Part shown: positions 12,101-27,100 of the stretch, one piece after another
Position numbering within the stretch: position 1 is the stretch's first letter
Layout: the number at the start of each line of letters is the position of its first letter
From: Apostichopus japonicus
Lineage: Eukaryota > Echinodermata > Holothuroidea > Aspidochirotida > Stichopodidae
NCBI RefSeq assembly: GCF_037975245.1
Contig: NC_092564.1
Location: forward strand, 5,446,484-5,510,483
DNA: 64,000 nt
Direction of reading: 5' to 3'
Translations under genes and position numbers: made by a program
Notes under the pieces: generated by a model
Databases searched by the model: none
Told to the model about the DNA's origin: nothing
What the model saw: only the letters and a program-made list of their open reading frames with translations

Positions 12101-15100
12101 CTTAAATTCTCTCTCTATATTCAAGGAGATAATGGAATGCTGTTTGAGATGACAAACCTTGACATGCCGACAGCTTAAATACTAAACAAATCAACAAACA
12201 ACGACAACAACAAACAGTCATTGGTAAATTGTAAACAAATTTATATTCAACAACTAAGACACTACAGAGTACTATATCACCAAATACTCACACCAATAAC
12301 CAGAAGGTTAACATATGATATATGACTAAAAACCATTGAAAATTTCATTTTTGTCACATGCAGAGAAATGTAATTTATCTTCCTGTACCAACACAGTGTG
12401 TTTTCACCAACACCCAAATATTTTTTTACAAGTCTCCTGCTTTTAGCCTATAAATTTCACAAGTTTCTTGCCAGATGATCTAAAAATATTTCTTTAATCC
12501 TCTTAAACTGTATTCTAAACTTACTGTCATTAAATGCAATTTGCAACATTACAGCCAAAAAAAAATTTTAAAAAATGCAGATTTGGGAATATCAGGAGCT
12601 CACCGTTCCACCACAGGATCTGTACCCATAGGTATTTGGGAAAGTGTCCTTATCTTCCCCTGCCTTAGCCCCGGGGCTGAAGTGAAGTTCGACTCTAAAC
12701 CTCTCTTCGGACGAGGGGTCCTTACTGGGGTCCTCGTACAGCATGATGACTATCTGGGTCATGTAATTCAGCTCCTTCACGGCGCTCAGATACTCCTGAG
12801 CTCGCTGCCATTGTGGATCGTTCTCCTGAGATTAATAAAGAAATAATTCCATTCAAATCATTTCTCGTGATAGCTCTTAGGCGGTATGCTGTGTTTTCAT
12901 TTTCTGAAAATTACATATAAAACTAAATTCCATTGAATAAACAGCAACTGTTTAAAGTAACTAATTTTAATTTTTATATAGTAATATTATGAAGTCTTTC
13001 TTTGTTGTCACTTAAAGGATTTCAGAAAATGGTTATTAGATTTATCAAACTTTTAAAGATTGTTAACCAAGACTCCGCTTTGAATTCGCAGGTCCAGCTG
13101 CTATGAGGAGAAAATGGCAAGTTTCACGCAATGATATATATTTTTTGTTACAAAATTTCACTTCTTGATCATACATGGAATCGTCAACTTTTCTTGCATA
13201 CTGAGATGTATTGTGAGAATCGGGGGGGGGGGGTGGGGGGTGGGGGGAGAGACCAAGGTACATTCTCTGAGAAGGCAAGCTTCACACAATCATATTATCT
13301 TGAAAATAATCTTGAAAATATTCTCGATAAGGAATTGTATCGCTAACATTTCTTCAGCCCTAATGCTTGATGCTGTCTATGTAACTTGATAGTTGGACAC
13401 TGTAGTCTTTTTACACTTGGTATAAAGGAGCAATCATCCCATTGACTCAGTTACAATACTATATACATCGGCTAAAACATTAATCAAACCAAATATCGTA
13501 CTTACGCTGCACAATCCTCCATAACGAATACACGAGAGTAAAGAGTGAATGTGACTTTCACTCGTGAAATAGAGTCGAGTCCTAACGTGCCTATCCGGAG
13601 ATAAAACACCATGAGAATACACGGGATTAAGGCGAAATGTGGTCTCTTCCTCGGAATTGATCCTTTGGAGATCGCGACGGATCTTCTTCAGGAGTGGGGT
13701 GCAGATGGCAGTCCCGACGTCCAGTTTCTCTGACGAGGTCATTCCGTACTCCTGTTAGTGGAGGGAAAGAAATGTTTGTGTTTGGTATGATCTGAGATGA
13801 AACAACAGGGAGATCATTCCAAGCATAATGATAGGTAGCTATGGCAACCACAAGTCCACTACTTGTCGGATATTTTCTTCCCCCTTTTCGATCTCCATCT
13901 GGGCAGATTTCTTGACGTGTTTGACCTTCAAAATGCACTCAATATTTGTGCACCGCCTGTCGTTCTGAAACAACGTGCGACGTATAGAATAAGGTGCCTT
14001 GTGACATCTCAGTAAACATTATAATGATTAGTCTTGTATATTATTCACTCAGAGGGCCTAACTTGTTCATACTGTCACATCATTTTTTTTGTATGTACTG
14101 ATCATTACTTGTAAAAGGTTTTTGACCTTATTGTATTCAAATATGTTCAAATTGGCACAACAATGTTACCAATAAAGAATACCAAGGGTTGTAAAAAAAA
14201 CAAACGACTGTCAGTTACCACGACGACGAACCTGAGGAATGATAACAGTGGCAAGAGCTTCAGCGCAGTTGTAGAATTCATCCATGTGGTCAAATCCGAG
14301 ATTACGTAGGTTGTAGTTATGAAGAGAGTCATACTTGACACAGTCGTATATGTCAGGAATCTTGGTTATGTCAAAGAGACCTTTAGACGTCTTAAAGTCC
14401 TTGTCCAGCTTGCTCCACCTCCTAAGCATCAGGTCCAGAGATTCGTTGTGGTAGAGTTCAAGGCCTAAGGTACATTAACATAAGATGAAAGATCTAGTCA
14501 AAAAATAATAATCAATCAATAAACAAATGAACGAATAACGAACGAAGAAAGAACGAACGAAGAATGAACGAAAGAACGAACAAATAAATAAATAAATACT
14601 GAGAAATGTTTGAGATCTCATCCTGCTTTAATGTGAGAACAACTATGGTAATAATTTTGTTTCCAGTCCATGAAGTACTTTGCTATGAAACTCTGTTATA
14701 CATGAAGAGGATAAAAAGCAAAGATTCTTAGATATATCAAATATACAGTGAACTTGAGCATCGCATTGGCATGAAAGGATAAAAACAATAAACCAGGTGG
14801 TTATTTTAACAACTCAAGTTTCTTTATAGAAGCTAGTTACCTTTATAGTCAGGGTTCAGGATGAGTTCTTTAATCTTTTCCGTGGTTGTTTTGATCAGCC
14901 TGTGGACTCGCTCGCACATCGTGACCGAGTTTTTGATGTACCTCAGAGCATCGGTTAGAGATTTACTGGTTGTCGGGGCAAGCTGTGTCAAAAGGTGAAG
15001 AGCAACTAACATCAGTAATCGACTGTTCATCACTGTTTTCAAATTCGAATTTCGTACTCTTATAAGGAAGCCATCCCTGTGAAATATCGTCTCTTGTACA

Positions 15101-18100
15101 ATTCTATCAAACATTAGATTTATATGTTACCAAACGGTTCTTGTAATTTGGCAACATGACAAGAAATATATTGTCAGAATTGTTTTGAAGTGAACAAGTT
15201 GTTGATTTCATTATTATTTTTTATTTGGGGGGGGGGGGAGCTGTTTTTTAAGTTACTGTGAAAGACCATTTTGCAAATTATGACCATGAAACTAACTAGG
15301 TAGTCTGACTACTTCACTGTATCAATGTTCTATTGCCTAATAACCTCAAAAGGCCTTTAATCCATCACATTATGTTTATAGTTGGTGACAGAAACCTCAA
15401 AATTGCTACCCAAAGTTGAAACAATAAAATTATACTCCATGAAAAAAGTTTTCTCTATATTAACAAATAAAGCTGGTTAAATCCATACAACTTCTTACAC
15501 TCCTTATTATTTACAAATTATTCTACCTAAGGAAGTAATAATGAGTAACATTATTTGACTTAAAAGAACTGTAACCTGTGTAACTGACAATAAGATGTAA
15601 TTTACCTAATGATGCAGGGAGGAAGAGGGGGTGGGTCGGGTAAGGGTACCCTAATAAGTTTCAAAGCAATGATTTCCACATGAGCATGGTGTCACCACAG
15701 GCAGCAACTCCTACCCCACAGACCATTGGTATGACCCCCCACCCCCCTCCCATCTCAAAACTGATGGAGTCCTTGTGAAGAGTAATCTTACCACCATTAG
15801 AGCTACCTGAGAACTCTTACAATTAACTTTTAATAAATAGTTACCTCTTGTATTTCCTCTTCTGAGAGTACCCTATCTTTTCTAAATTGGTCATAAAGCT
15901 TCTCTTTAACTCTGATGAAATGGAAAGAAAACAATTTTTGTCTCACATTTAAGAACATAGAATGAGCAATGTGCAGGATAAGATCCTAAAATGAGCAATG
16001 TGCAGGGTAAGAACCTAGAAGGTACCTTTTATAGTGTCAAATGTAACATTTGTTTGACCTTCCCTTCTTGAGATATCGTGTTTACAAGGTTTTCACAATT
16101 TGACCCCTGGTGACCCCAAATGACATTTGACCTCCACCAAATACAATAGGCTTCTTGTAATTAATGTGGTACATTTATACGTCAAATATGAAATTGGTCT
16201 GACCTTCCCTCCTAGAGATATCGTGTTTACTAGCTGGGCGTCACAAATGCACTCAGACACACATTCACACACACATACGCCATCATGAATGCATAGGTTA
16301 CGATTATCATCTAAACCAAAAAGGGCAAAACTTAGTTCATTAAAATCTCACTTCCAAATCATAATAGTGTGAGAGATTCTGTGTCTAAATATGTAGTCAG
16401 AATGCCAAATCCTCAATTCAAGATCAAACTTCAGATAGCCCGTAGCAAACTGATATAAAGACACATCACAAATCTTTCCTTAAAATATTTTTAAAAAAAT
16501 GACTATTGCCTGGTTTCATCTTACTTGCTCTGAATCGTATTGGAATCTTTCTCATGTTCCAGAAGACCGCTGGTGTTGGCGCTCTTCACCATCTGTACCA
16601 GGATAGGTGTTAGCTCTCCCTCTAAGGCCAGCATACCCTACCGGAAAGAAACAATCGTTTAATGAACAAATAAGAGAATAAAGTCCTTCACATACGAGAG
16701 AGAAGGGGCTTCAATCATGAAGGGTAAAATGCTTCTTGCAGTTTATTATGGGTGACCATTATTAAAAATTTAAAAAAAAACACTGTTGGCAGAAGATTAG
16801 AGTGCAGTGCTTGTGATGAGACAGGTGGGGTAGTAATACTGTAATCTGATTGGACTATACTCTAATCCACGTCTCCAGATGATGACGAACCTTTGTAAAA
16901 GCTGCTGCGGTCATTTGAACTCTGCCCTCGTCCGATGCGTATATCTTGAGATCGTGGCGGTAAGTGCTGTGAAGACGGAGTAAACCACACCCAGGAAAGC
17001 CTGCGTAATCACCTGTTCATGAAATTGAATCAAATAATTCGGTTTCTTTCATAGCTGAAATGTTTAATACACAAATGCAAACATTTTTAGCAGCTTTTTC
17101 ACCCCTTTCAGTAATTTGCTATAAATGAAACTCATCATCCTCAAAATTGCTGTGATGTCTGTAAACATCACATAAAATTCCCTCACTGTACCTTCAAGGG
17201 GAGAATAGAGTTTTTCTGAAAGCTTACAGAGTGAGGAACAGATATGATGAGTCTCGGCGTGTTCAACTTTGATGCCAAAGGCATTCATGACAATTCAAAG
17301 ACAGGTATTATCCAATTTAATTAGTCAATTTAGTACGATCATCAGAAAGACTAATTAATAGCATCTGGTTCAAGAGATCCATATTTCACTGAATTCTGAG
17401 AAAAATGTTGCAAATTTTTAATAAATTCATTTCTTTCAATTTTATTACTCTTGCATCAATCCAATGATTGCAGCAACACCTACAATGAGGATTTCTAGCA
17501 GTAAGCTGTTTACAGAAGCTTACAGAGTTCTAAACCAATAGAAAACTACAACATAGCATTGGTCTATATGTTAACATGTGGTACAGTAGTAAAAATCTTT
17601 ATAAAAAATTAATTTAGTCTGCTTAAAGTTACTCCATGAGAACTGTCCTCCTTTCAATGTTACGAACATTAAAAACCAGATATAGATTTATATTTATATA
17701 GGGCAATTATCAATATGATTTAACATCATCCTTTCTTATATAGGCAAAAACAAGGGAAACAGACTTTGTACTCAAGTTTCCACGGCAACAAACCATAGTC
17801 AAGCTATGTGTCTTACCTTGTCTGTTTGTGTTGATAAATTTGTATGCAAAGAGCATATCTTTCAATCCTAGCAATCCCAAACAGATAAAGTGCGCCCTCT
17901 TTTTTTTCCAGTGCTACACTATACAAGACCAAGACATAAATGAATCTCATCTCTCCGTTTGCTTTTCCTTTTCGTATGATATGTAAAACGTATGACCATA
18001 TGGTACTAACCTTGCCCTCCAGGATAAATGCATCTGAACGCACGTCCAAGCTCTTCTGCCTGTACCCTCCCTGCGGGGGTCAGTTCCCCTCCCCATTTGA

Positions 18101-21100
18101 GAATCAGTAGAATGGATTGTTCTCCCTTTGCTGAAATGAGGACAAAATGAACAAGAGGGTAATCCATGGAGTTGCATATCTCATCGCCAGCAAACTCTGA
18201 TTTCAAATGAACAGATTTATTATTCGCCATGCAATCTGGCGATACCGTGTTTGAAGTTACCATGACTACATTCGTTTTGTGAATCCTACACGGAACAAAA
18301 CTAGGCTGGGAGTCCTGACTCCCAGAATCATACTTTTAACACTGATAAAACTATTGTGACATTTTCTTTGCTAACTTTTAACTCAAGAAAGATTACCACT
18401 CCAGCAGCTTACAGTAAAGAACTGAAAACCAAAGAGATGACCAAAAAAAAAACCCCAACAAAAACAAGCCTAGATGTAGGCCGAGCAGGATCTAGGCTTA
18501 ATAAACAAAGAGGCAATAAAATTAATGAGAGCAAGCATAAATGAATGAGTTGCTATGTTTGTTGTAGTCAGCTGCATGTACTTAACATAACTAACATAAT
18601 ATAAAATTGTTTTGTTTTGTGGCATGTTCCAGCTAATAGCATATACAGTTTGTGAGCAATTCTGATTTGGAATGGCAATGAATGCTGTATGTGTCTGTAC
18701 ATAATATGTTGGCACACATCCTAGTGATTGTGTATCATCTAAGATACAAAAGGAGTTAAATCATATCATACATTGTGGTCAGGTTTCTTTAAGGAAATAA
18801 TACAGAATTATGGAAACGTTACTATTATATAGGGATGCACCGGATATCCGGTCCGGCCGGACTATCCGGCCGGATAGTGAGCAAATATCCGGTTCCGGCC
18901 GGATAGTTTTCAAAATCCGGCCGGATCTTTTTCAAAATCTGGCCTGAATTATTTCTTAAAAAGGTGTTGGTATTAACTTAAGTCAATGTAAACTATTTCC
19001 AAAATTTAATAAAAATATTCAAAGTAAGGAAAAATTAGGTTTAACATGTTTAATTTAATCTTCATAATGGTCTGACCTAAGATTTGGTCCTTGTTTCATA
19101 CTTCTACTTCTTATTAATGATTTTGTTTTGTGTAATGAAAAAATCCGGTTCCGGCCGGATTTTATCCGGCCGGATTTCATGTACTATCCGGCAAAATCCG
19201 GTTCCAGCCGGATCCAAAAATTTGGATCCGGTGCATCCCTACTATTATAGCAATGTCCTTATTGATATTTTCGTTTTACCAAACCTTCTGAGTTAAAACT
19301 CAAAATGAGATTACAATTAATCAAAACAAAGAGACCCTGCTAGATTATTTCTTCTTCCACCAAATGTAAACTTTAATCAACAAGAAATTAATTTATTTGA
19401 TTTAATAGACAACCAACCATCCAATTTCTCATCACAATATAAACAGTGCATAAAAGAAGAGTGGATCATAACCATGTAGGCCACGCCTGCAAACAATTTT
19501 TGAAGGGCGCTCTTACTGGTTGCTGGTTCTTGCATGTGATATATGAGAATAATGCTTATAACAATCATAATATGGTATAGTAGTAAACCTACATCACACA
19601 GTGTGATAGTAATATCAACAGAAGTCAAAAGTTTGATTTCATTAATGCATGACTTTCTTGTTCAATATATGTAACTCAAATATTGAATATGCATAAATAG
19701 CAATGAAATATTGGAATATGCAGATCATTCAACCACACTATGCCATTTACCATCCCCCTCCCCTTCTATTTCATGTTTATTTAATACAACGTGACCATAG
19801 TTCTTCCAGGAAATCCCAGGAGATGATTTTGATGTTGCCCCCCACCCCCCACCATACATCAAGGATTAGTACCTGCACTATACTTTTAAAGGAAGACATG
19901 TTTGAGGGTCTCTCAGTGGTTTGGTGGTCATAGGTTTTCAAATGCCCAAGGTTAGAACACCTAATCCAGAAATGAGTATTTTGTCCACGATATAAATCCA
20001 ATGCCATAACCTTGAAGGTTGCTGTAAGCCTTTATTATTCATCAATAAGTGCAACATGATGCTTCGTGTGAATAACAGGCTTTATGGAATTATTCAAATA
20101 TCTGGGGTTGCCTTTTATCCGTGAGCCATAAGGAGATTTACGTTCTTAGCCTAGTTGTCAACTACCACAGCTTTTAGCCTAAGTTCAATCTGTCTCTATG
20201 AAAGGGAGGCTAAACAGGTAAAATTGAAATTTTGCAGGTTTTTTTGCATATCTGAGGGCTGATGTTCCAGGGACAGTACATAATCTAGGGCATTTCTGGG
20301 AATGATTTTAATCCAAGGATGGCAGATGAAATCCAGGGACTGTCCCCAGAAAATGGTCTGGTCACCTTAACTTAAAAAGCTTTAGCAACTGAAATATGTA
20401 AAGTTGAAAGTGGAACATTGAACATGCATAACAACCCTCGCTAAAATGAAAAAGAAGAAGCACAGAAAAAATTGTTTTATGTATTTAAAAACAAAAATAC
20501 AAACATTGGTACACATTAGTACTACAATGCTTCCATTCCAGTAGGATTATACATAATTTAGCAACTGCTGAGTACAAAAGGAAAGCATTAACTATTGGCA
20601 ATATTGATTGGAATATAAATTTATGGGTATTACCAGCCTCTTGAAACGATAATTCTAAACAGTGACATTCATTAACTGCTTGTAACATGAGACAGGGTTG
20701 CATCTACTTAACACAGGTTCACGTAGGACAAGTCGTAAACAAAACTTACATACAACGTACACTATTAGTTTTGCCATCCATGATCTAAGCCACATAAATG
20801 GAATGCTTGTATACAGCTTAGGGATCTTCACAACATGACATGCACTTTTATACCAGTTTTATGTCCAAATTGTATAATTGATCACTCTCAAACTATATAG
20901 GTTCTCACTGACCTGCAATAATGACTTTCACAATATGACTAACCGGATACAGTTTATCAGAACATAACTCACATTTTCAAATCAAGTCTTATGATTCAAC
21001 ATTTTCACACTGTGAGTCATTTTTCACATCATGACAAATTTTTTAATACCATTGTCACCCAAGTGGAAGAAAACGATTATTTTACACATTTTTACGTCAT

Positions 21101-24100
21101 GTCACATCATTGGGCATTTTATCATTGCAATTCATGACATGTGTTTACAATGCTGTCATACCACTTTCACATTGTGCCACATGAGTAAAAGATTTTCAGC
21201 GGATGGTATCTGGGTACCGTTTCACCATGACGTCATGTGGTTACTGTTATAACGTCACATGGTCTCAATTTTCACACATGTCGCACTGTTACGTAATGCT
21301 GTGAAAGTTAGTGATTCCTGCCATCCGTTATAAGGTTACTATCACCTTCCCTGTTTCTGTGACAAATTAATTCATCACCACAAAGCTTGAAACTTATCCC
21401 AAGATGAACTCAACGTAAAATAGTCTTTGCTCGGATTGCAGCCCTGTTGTCAAGTAAGACACTGTTGTATTTAATGTGTACACCAGCAAAAGTCAAAACA
21501 AAAACATCCCAACATAAAAAGCTAAATACTTAGCACAAGACGAGCTTAAATTACCACTCTGACGGCCAGATCCCTTTTTGGAAGCTGCAGAAACTAGAAA
21601 ACACAAGAAGGAAAGTAAGAGTAACTAACCTCCCTCTGAAAAAAAAGGGGGGACAGGGGGGGGGGAGTTGGTGGTAGGTTACAAAAAAAAAGAGGGTAAT
21701 GTGAGCTGCATAATGCAGTTTGGAAATGTAACATATTACAGATTGCCACATTACAAATCACTGAGGAATATACATCCAGAATTGACCCCTCCCTCCGTAC
21801 AAAGTGTTCTATTTTAACCAACATGAAACCTTTACCAAGTAGTCATGAAAAAATATAAAAAGCGTTCAAAGAAGGATTTCCCCTTAATTTTCCAGACTCA
21901 AATTCCAAGACTTTCAAATCAAGACCCAGAGAAACTGCATGTTTCATTTTTGATACTTGTTCCATACTGATCCTGTTTTCCAGACCTGATAGGAACCATA
22001 CAATGGTTGCAATCACATTCATCACTTCTAAATGAAAATCGGAGGGTTTGGGTGGGGTAGGGGGGATCCAATTATGAGAGTATGTGACATGGCTCGTTCA
22101 GACCAATGCAGAGTAATATACAACATCGCAATTCCAAATATACAACTTAAATCTGTAAATGGGAGCGGACGGTTTATCGATTCTCACCTTCCTCACTGCT
22201 GGATTGCTTGGATTTGTTGCCGTCCAGTAGTTTCATCTGTACCTTTCTGTTTATTCCCGAGAAGTATCCGTACATCTCCAAGACGGCTTTCAACTGCTCC
22301 AGTTTGGATTCCCGTTCCTCTATCTCCATCTGGTTTTCGTGTTTCTGGTTGTGGAGTTCGTCGAGTAGACTCCTGGCTACGTCGAGAACCTTCTGTAACT
22401 GTTCAGGCCTCTTCAGTTTGATCTTCTTCTTTCTTAGTCCTCCATAATTTTCAAACAATTGGAAAAACCTGGCACAAGAAAAAATAGAATCGATACACTT
22501 TTGGATGATTCTCCTCTTTGAATCTTAAAGAAGCTTAGGACACAGTTTAGGCTTATAATTTTACGGGTATATCCGAGGAAAATGCAATTTCCATGAACAA
22601 AAGAATGCATTTCCTTCGCATACATCCTTCACAAGCAAGAAACATTTCCTATGAATATATATGTGAGTGGGGATGTGGATATTAATTGGATGGATACATA
22701 GAAGAGAAAATGCAAAGCTAGGTAAAGCAAGAGGTCATGTTTGACATGAGGCAGGTTTAGACTTTAGACCTGTGGAGTGAAGATGCTCTCTGAACAACTC
22801 CCAGCTATTTGTGAGTATAAACACTTTTGGTATCTGACCAGAGATTTCACTGTCGAAGATAAAATGGAAGGGAGGAGGTGTATATGGGGTCACTGAAATT
22901 GTAGCTAGCTGTACAAATAAACCACACATATCCAAAGTGAGACATATTTACATTTTGCTTAGTTTAGGGAGGTGTGCTGACATGGAGGGGAGGAAGGGGG
23001 AGGGTAAATTAAGGTCATTCTGACATATAAGTGGTTATGAAGTGCCCCTTCCATTGTTATAAGATAAAGGGGTGCATTGATGTCCAAAAGGATGCAGTGT
23101 AACAGGAAAATGGGCTATATCACACTCAAACTTGCAGGAGAGGTGGTAGAGGGGGTGAAGGTTCCAGCTTGCCTGTACAGCCACCTTCCAATGTGCAAGC
23201 AAACCTATAAATCAACTCTCAACCTAAAACATTGCATCTTCTAAACAAGAACCTTCATTATGTAGCTGAAATGGATGCATAACATACTACATCCGTTTTC
23301 ACCTATGGTACCAGTTCTCTAGCCTACTTTAAAGAGGTGTGAGGAATGCTTTTTGCAACAACAACAAAAACAGTGTTATGCTACTCAATGACAAATATTT
23401 GAAACCATAAAATGAACATTTTACACAACCTTTGCATCTTCTAAAATAAACTCCTTGAGATTGCACTATCTGCTTCCCACATTGGGAGTAAATATGGCTT
23501 TTAATTACCAGTTGTCCTAACCCATTCCATGAAAGATACTCTAGGCAGCAATGCTTTTAACACACAGATTAAAATAATTACTAGTAATCAGGGATGAGCC
23601 TGGGGTAAAGAAAAAAATCACGGAACTTTGCAAACATTGCGGTATAGGCTCCAGTTTGCGTATGCTACAGTGTGTTAGGATAATAGTTTTTGTCCCCGAG
23701 GTAGAAAAGAAATCACGGATATTCCGCGAATTCGCAGAAAAAGCTCATGCCTGAGTAATGCTTACTTTCTATGCTTCACTTCCATCTTCATCTTCTGTTT
23801 GGGGGTCCGGTCACCGTGGCGGATCACAGCTATCACGCACCGCAACTCCATCCTGTCAACATATACATTCAATTATGAGTAACCATCTTTGAAACAGAAA
23901 ACAGGGCCCTATACATGTGGTTTTTTTGGTGAGTGTAAGGTTGTTGTGTACCCACCCAAACCCACATCCCACTTTTAATGGTATACATTTCCCTGGGTAG
24001 AGAATGGTTGTTCATGCTGTGGGGATACAGTAGTTGACACTGCCTGTTAAATGTTCCCAACAAAATTTTAAAAATGAATTGATATGGTTGCAAAATATAG

Positions 24101-27100
24101 TACCACTTTGCATTTAAACACCTGTAATTATACAAAACTAAACCCCTCCCCCACGACAGTGTTCAATAGAAAGGTAACCACCTCCCCATGCGTGTACGAG
24201 CGGAATATTCATAGTTTCCAGGGAAGACTGTACTTTAACTTTTAGTAAAAGACGATAAACCAAAAGCTCCAGATAAAATCAAATAAGACGACCCTATTAG
24301 AAATTGGATAAAAGTATAAATAGAATGACTGTCGGCATGGAAAACACTATCTCTGTGATATATATATATATGTTTTCTTTGCAAAGTCGATATTCATTCC
24401 ATGATTACTACATACTTACATAGTTCCATGAGTTGTTGGAACAAACGGTATCTCTTCGTCCAAGGTAAACATTTGCCAGGGTATGTTGTACTTTGGAGCA
24501 ATTTTCCTCATGATTAGGTTTCTGAATTAATTGATGACAAAGCCAAAAAAACAAAGGAAGAAAGGAGTAATTACTTAGGGTACCACAGCACACACGACAG
24601 AATATTAAACAAAAATATTCTAGCAGTGTCATGCTATAATTTATCTAGTTTGTAGAGGGGCACATGCTCTCTCTCAGTTCTGCAAAAAACTTCTTAAGTG
24701 CCCCTTTCCATAATTGACATATATTTGCCTCTTTTTTGGTAATGAAGAGTACCATGCTCCATTTTTGCAAGTAGAATTTGTTGAACAAAAAACACACATT
24801 GAAATACTGGAATATGTGGTATATGGAATGTTGAACATTCCATAATTATGTTATAGCGAAATAAAAACTACTGCAACATCTGACGTTGTTTGTTTGTATA
24901 ACATGAATAGATCCAACTTTAAAGGGTTTCCTCCACCCATCCCCCAGCTCCACCCCTCCCATCCCCCCCCCCCCGCCCCGAAATGGCTAAATTTGGCCTG
25001 CAGTTATGTTATGACTGTGCCAAACCAAAGGGCTTAGATCTTACACTTCACAGTGAGTTAGAGAAGTGTCCTCCTGGAATGGCATGACAGTATTTGTCTT
25101 TAGACATGTCTGAATAGCAATGAATTCACAGACATCTCTCTTACCCTAATATCTTTGCACAGTCATCATAGTACTTCTTGGAGTTCTTCACAAAACTGAA
25201 GCCGTTAACATCACATACATATGACTTTCCGTGGGCTCGCAAGAGGTCAAAACCACACACAAATTGCTGTCAGGGAAAAATATGTGCATTATAGTTTAGT
25301 TTATGAATGTGATGAAAGTTCCATTGCGACATTTGGGAATAAATATTTGATCATCGTGTACAGCCGCTCGCTGAATTGATATAATGCCTTTCTTCGTAAG
25401 ACACACAAGTATGAGGTTGAAGAAACCTATATGCAGGGGCATCATTTACCAAGGAGGAGAGGGGGGATGGGTGCACCGGTCTCTAAATATTAATAATATA
25501 AATCCTGACATGTTGAATCTCACATGCATTGCTTTGCTGTTTTTGTTTTTCCTTCTTTCTTTTTCTTTCTAATCTTCATCTTCTTTCAAACACTTTGCTT
25601 TAAAGGAATACTATTGACAAAGATATCACAAGCAAACATTGCTTACAATAAATAGCGTTTTAAATTATATGCAAAGCCTCAGTCTGTAAGTCTGTTTGTG
25701 CTGGCAAACTGCAGTCAATCTGTTGATGGTTTGAAGATCTATGACCTCATACCAATGTTGTAATGATGAAACTAACAATGTACACCTTTCGATGGCAGCG
25801 ATAGTTTACCTTAAAGGCGTGACAAATCTTCTTGGCGATGAGCTTTTCTTGGTTGTTCAGAATAACCGGATAACGAATCTCTTTGCCTTGGTTGTCCCTT
25901 TCCACTTTACCGTCCAGCGCTGGAGACTTTCGGGCCTCAGCGTGGGCATAGTCTGGGCCGACAGTATAAACCTATGGATTAACACGTAAATGAGTCTAAG
26001 ATCATGATCAACGTAATACCTTTATACAGCAAAAAAAATATCAACCATTATCATTCAGCCTTTCTTATTAAACCGGTGCTGTGGCCGAGTGGATAAAGAC
26101 GGTGGCATTTGAAGCAATGAGGCTTAGCAATCGGGAGGTTCGGGGTTCGATACCCAGCCGAGTCATAGTAAGATCGGTTTTTCATCTAAGAAAAATCTAC
26201 GGTTTTCCCATCTGAAATGACTTTCTAAATTGAAAAGACTCCAAATTGAGTTAAAATGTTAAATTGGAATCCACCCGATGTGTAATTTGTAATCAGTAAG
26301 CTTAAGCATCCTAAAAATAACTGCTGAATATTATTATAATATTAGTATTAGACAGAGAACAATTGATATTTCATTTTGAAGATCGTGGTTTGGATATTCA
26401 TTCAGGTGCAAGACTTCAGAGAAGTCTCATAAATGACATCAAACAGTGACTACCATGAAGTTTTCTTAAATTTATGATTTATTCTCAAAAGAGATTTGCT
26501 GCTCCTATGCTAATGATACCCCAGAGTTCATAACCCTCCAGTAAATAGTTACCTGCTATCCAGTATACGGTACTTAACCACTAAGTACTTTAAACATGTG
26601 ACATGACAAAATATATTGAGCAATGGAAAGAAACTTCACACTGGTTTGAGTTTAGCAGAATTGCATGGACTGATTTGGAATAAACCCCAAATGTAAAGTT
26701 TGCAATTGAGTTAAAGATCCATTCAGACATCCTCTAAATAGCACTTGCTAAAAGCAGATCAAAAAAACTGGCTGATACCAATTGCTGGCTGAAAATGAAA
26801 AAATGGTTTGACAATTAATATTATCCCTTTAACAAAACAGGTTGGAGCTTCAGTCTCCAGGGAAAAACAAAATCTTCCAAAAGGATCAGCAATTTTTTGC
26901 ACGGTTAAAGTTTGGAAGAACACATAATCATGCATCTTTACTAAAGTACGTCAATGTGCATACCTTCACATCAGTGCCGTCCGTCGGCATAAATTCCTCA
27001 TAAATATAGGAGCCATTTGGTCTCAGTCTGCTTTCCGATGAATACTGACTGCTTCGATTACCCCTCTGTGAAATTGAAACAGAGAAGACAGAAATGAGGG

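Noticed and set aside
18306-18325. Perfect inverted repeat CTGGGAGTCCTGACTCCCAG
   Set aside because: An isolated 20-bp palindrome in an intron with no supporting terminator, operator or transposon context.
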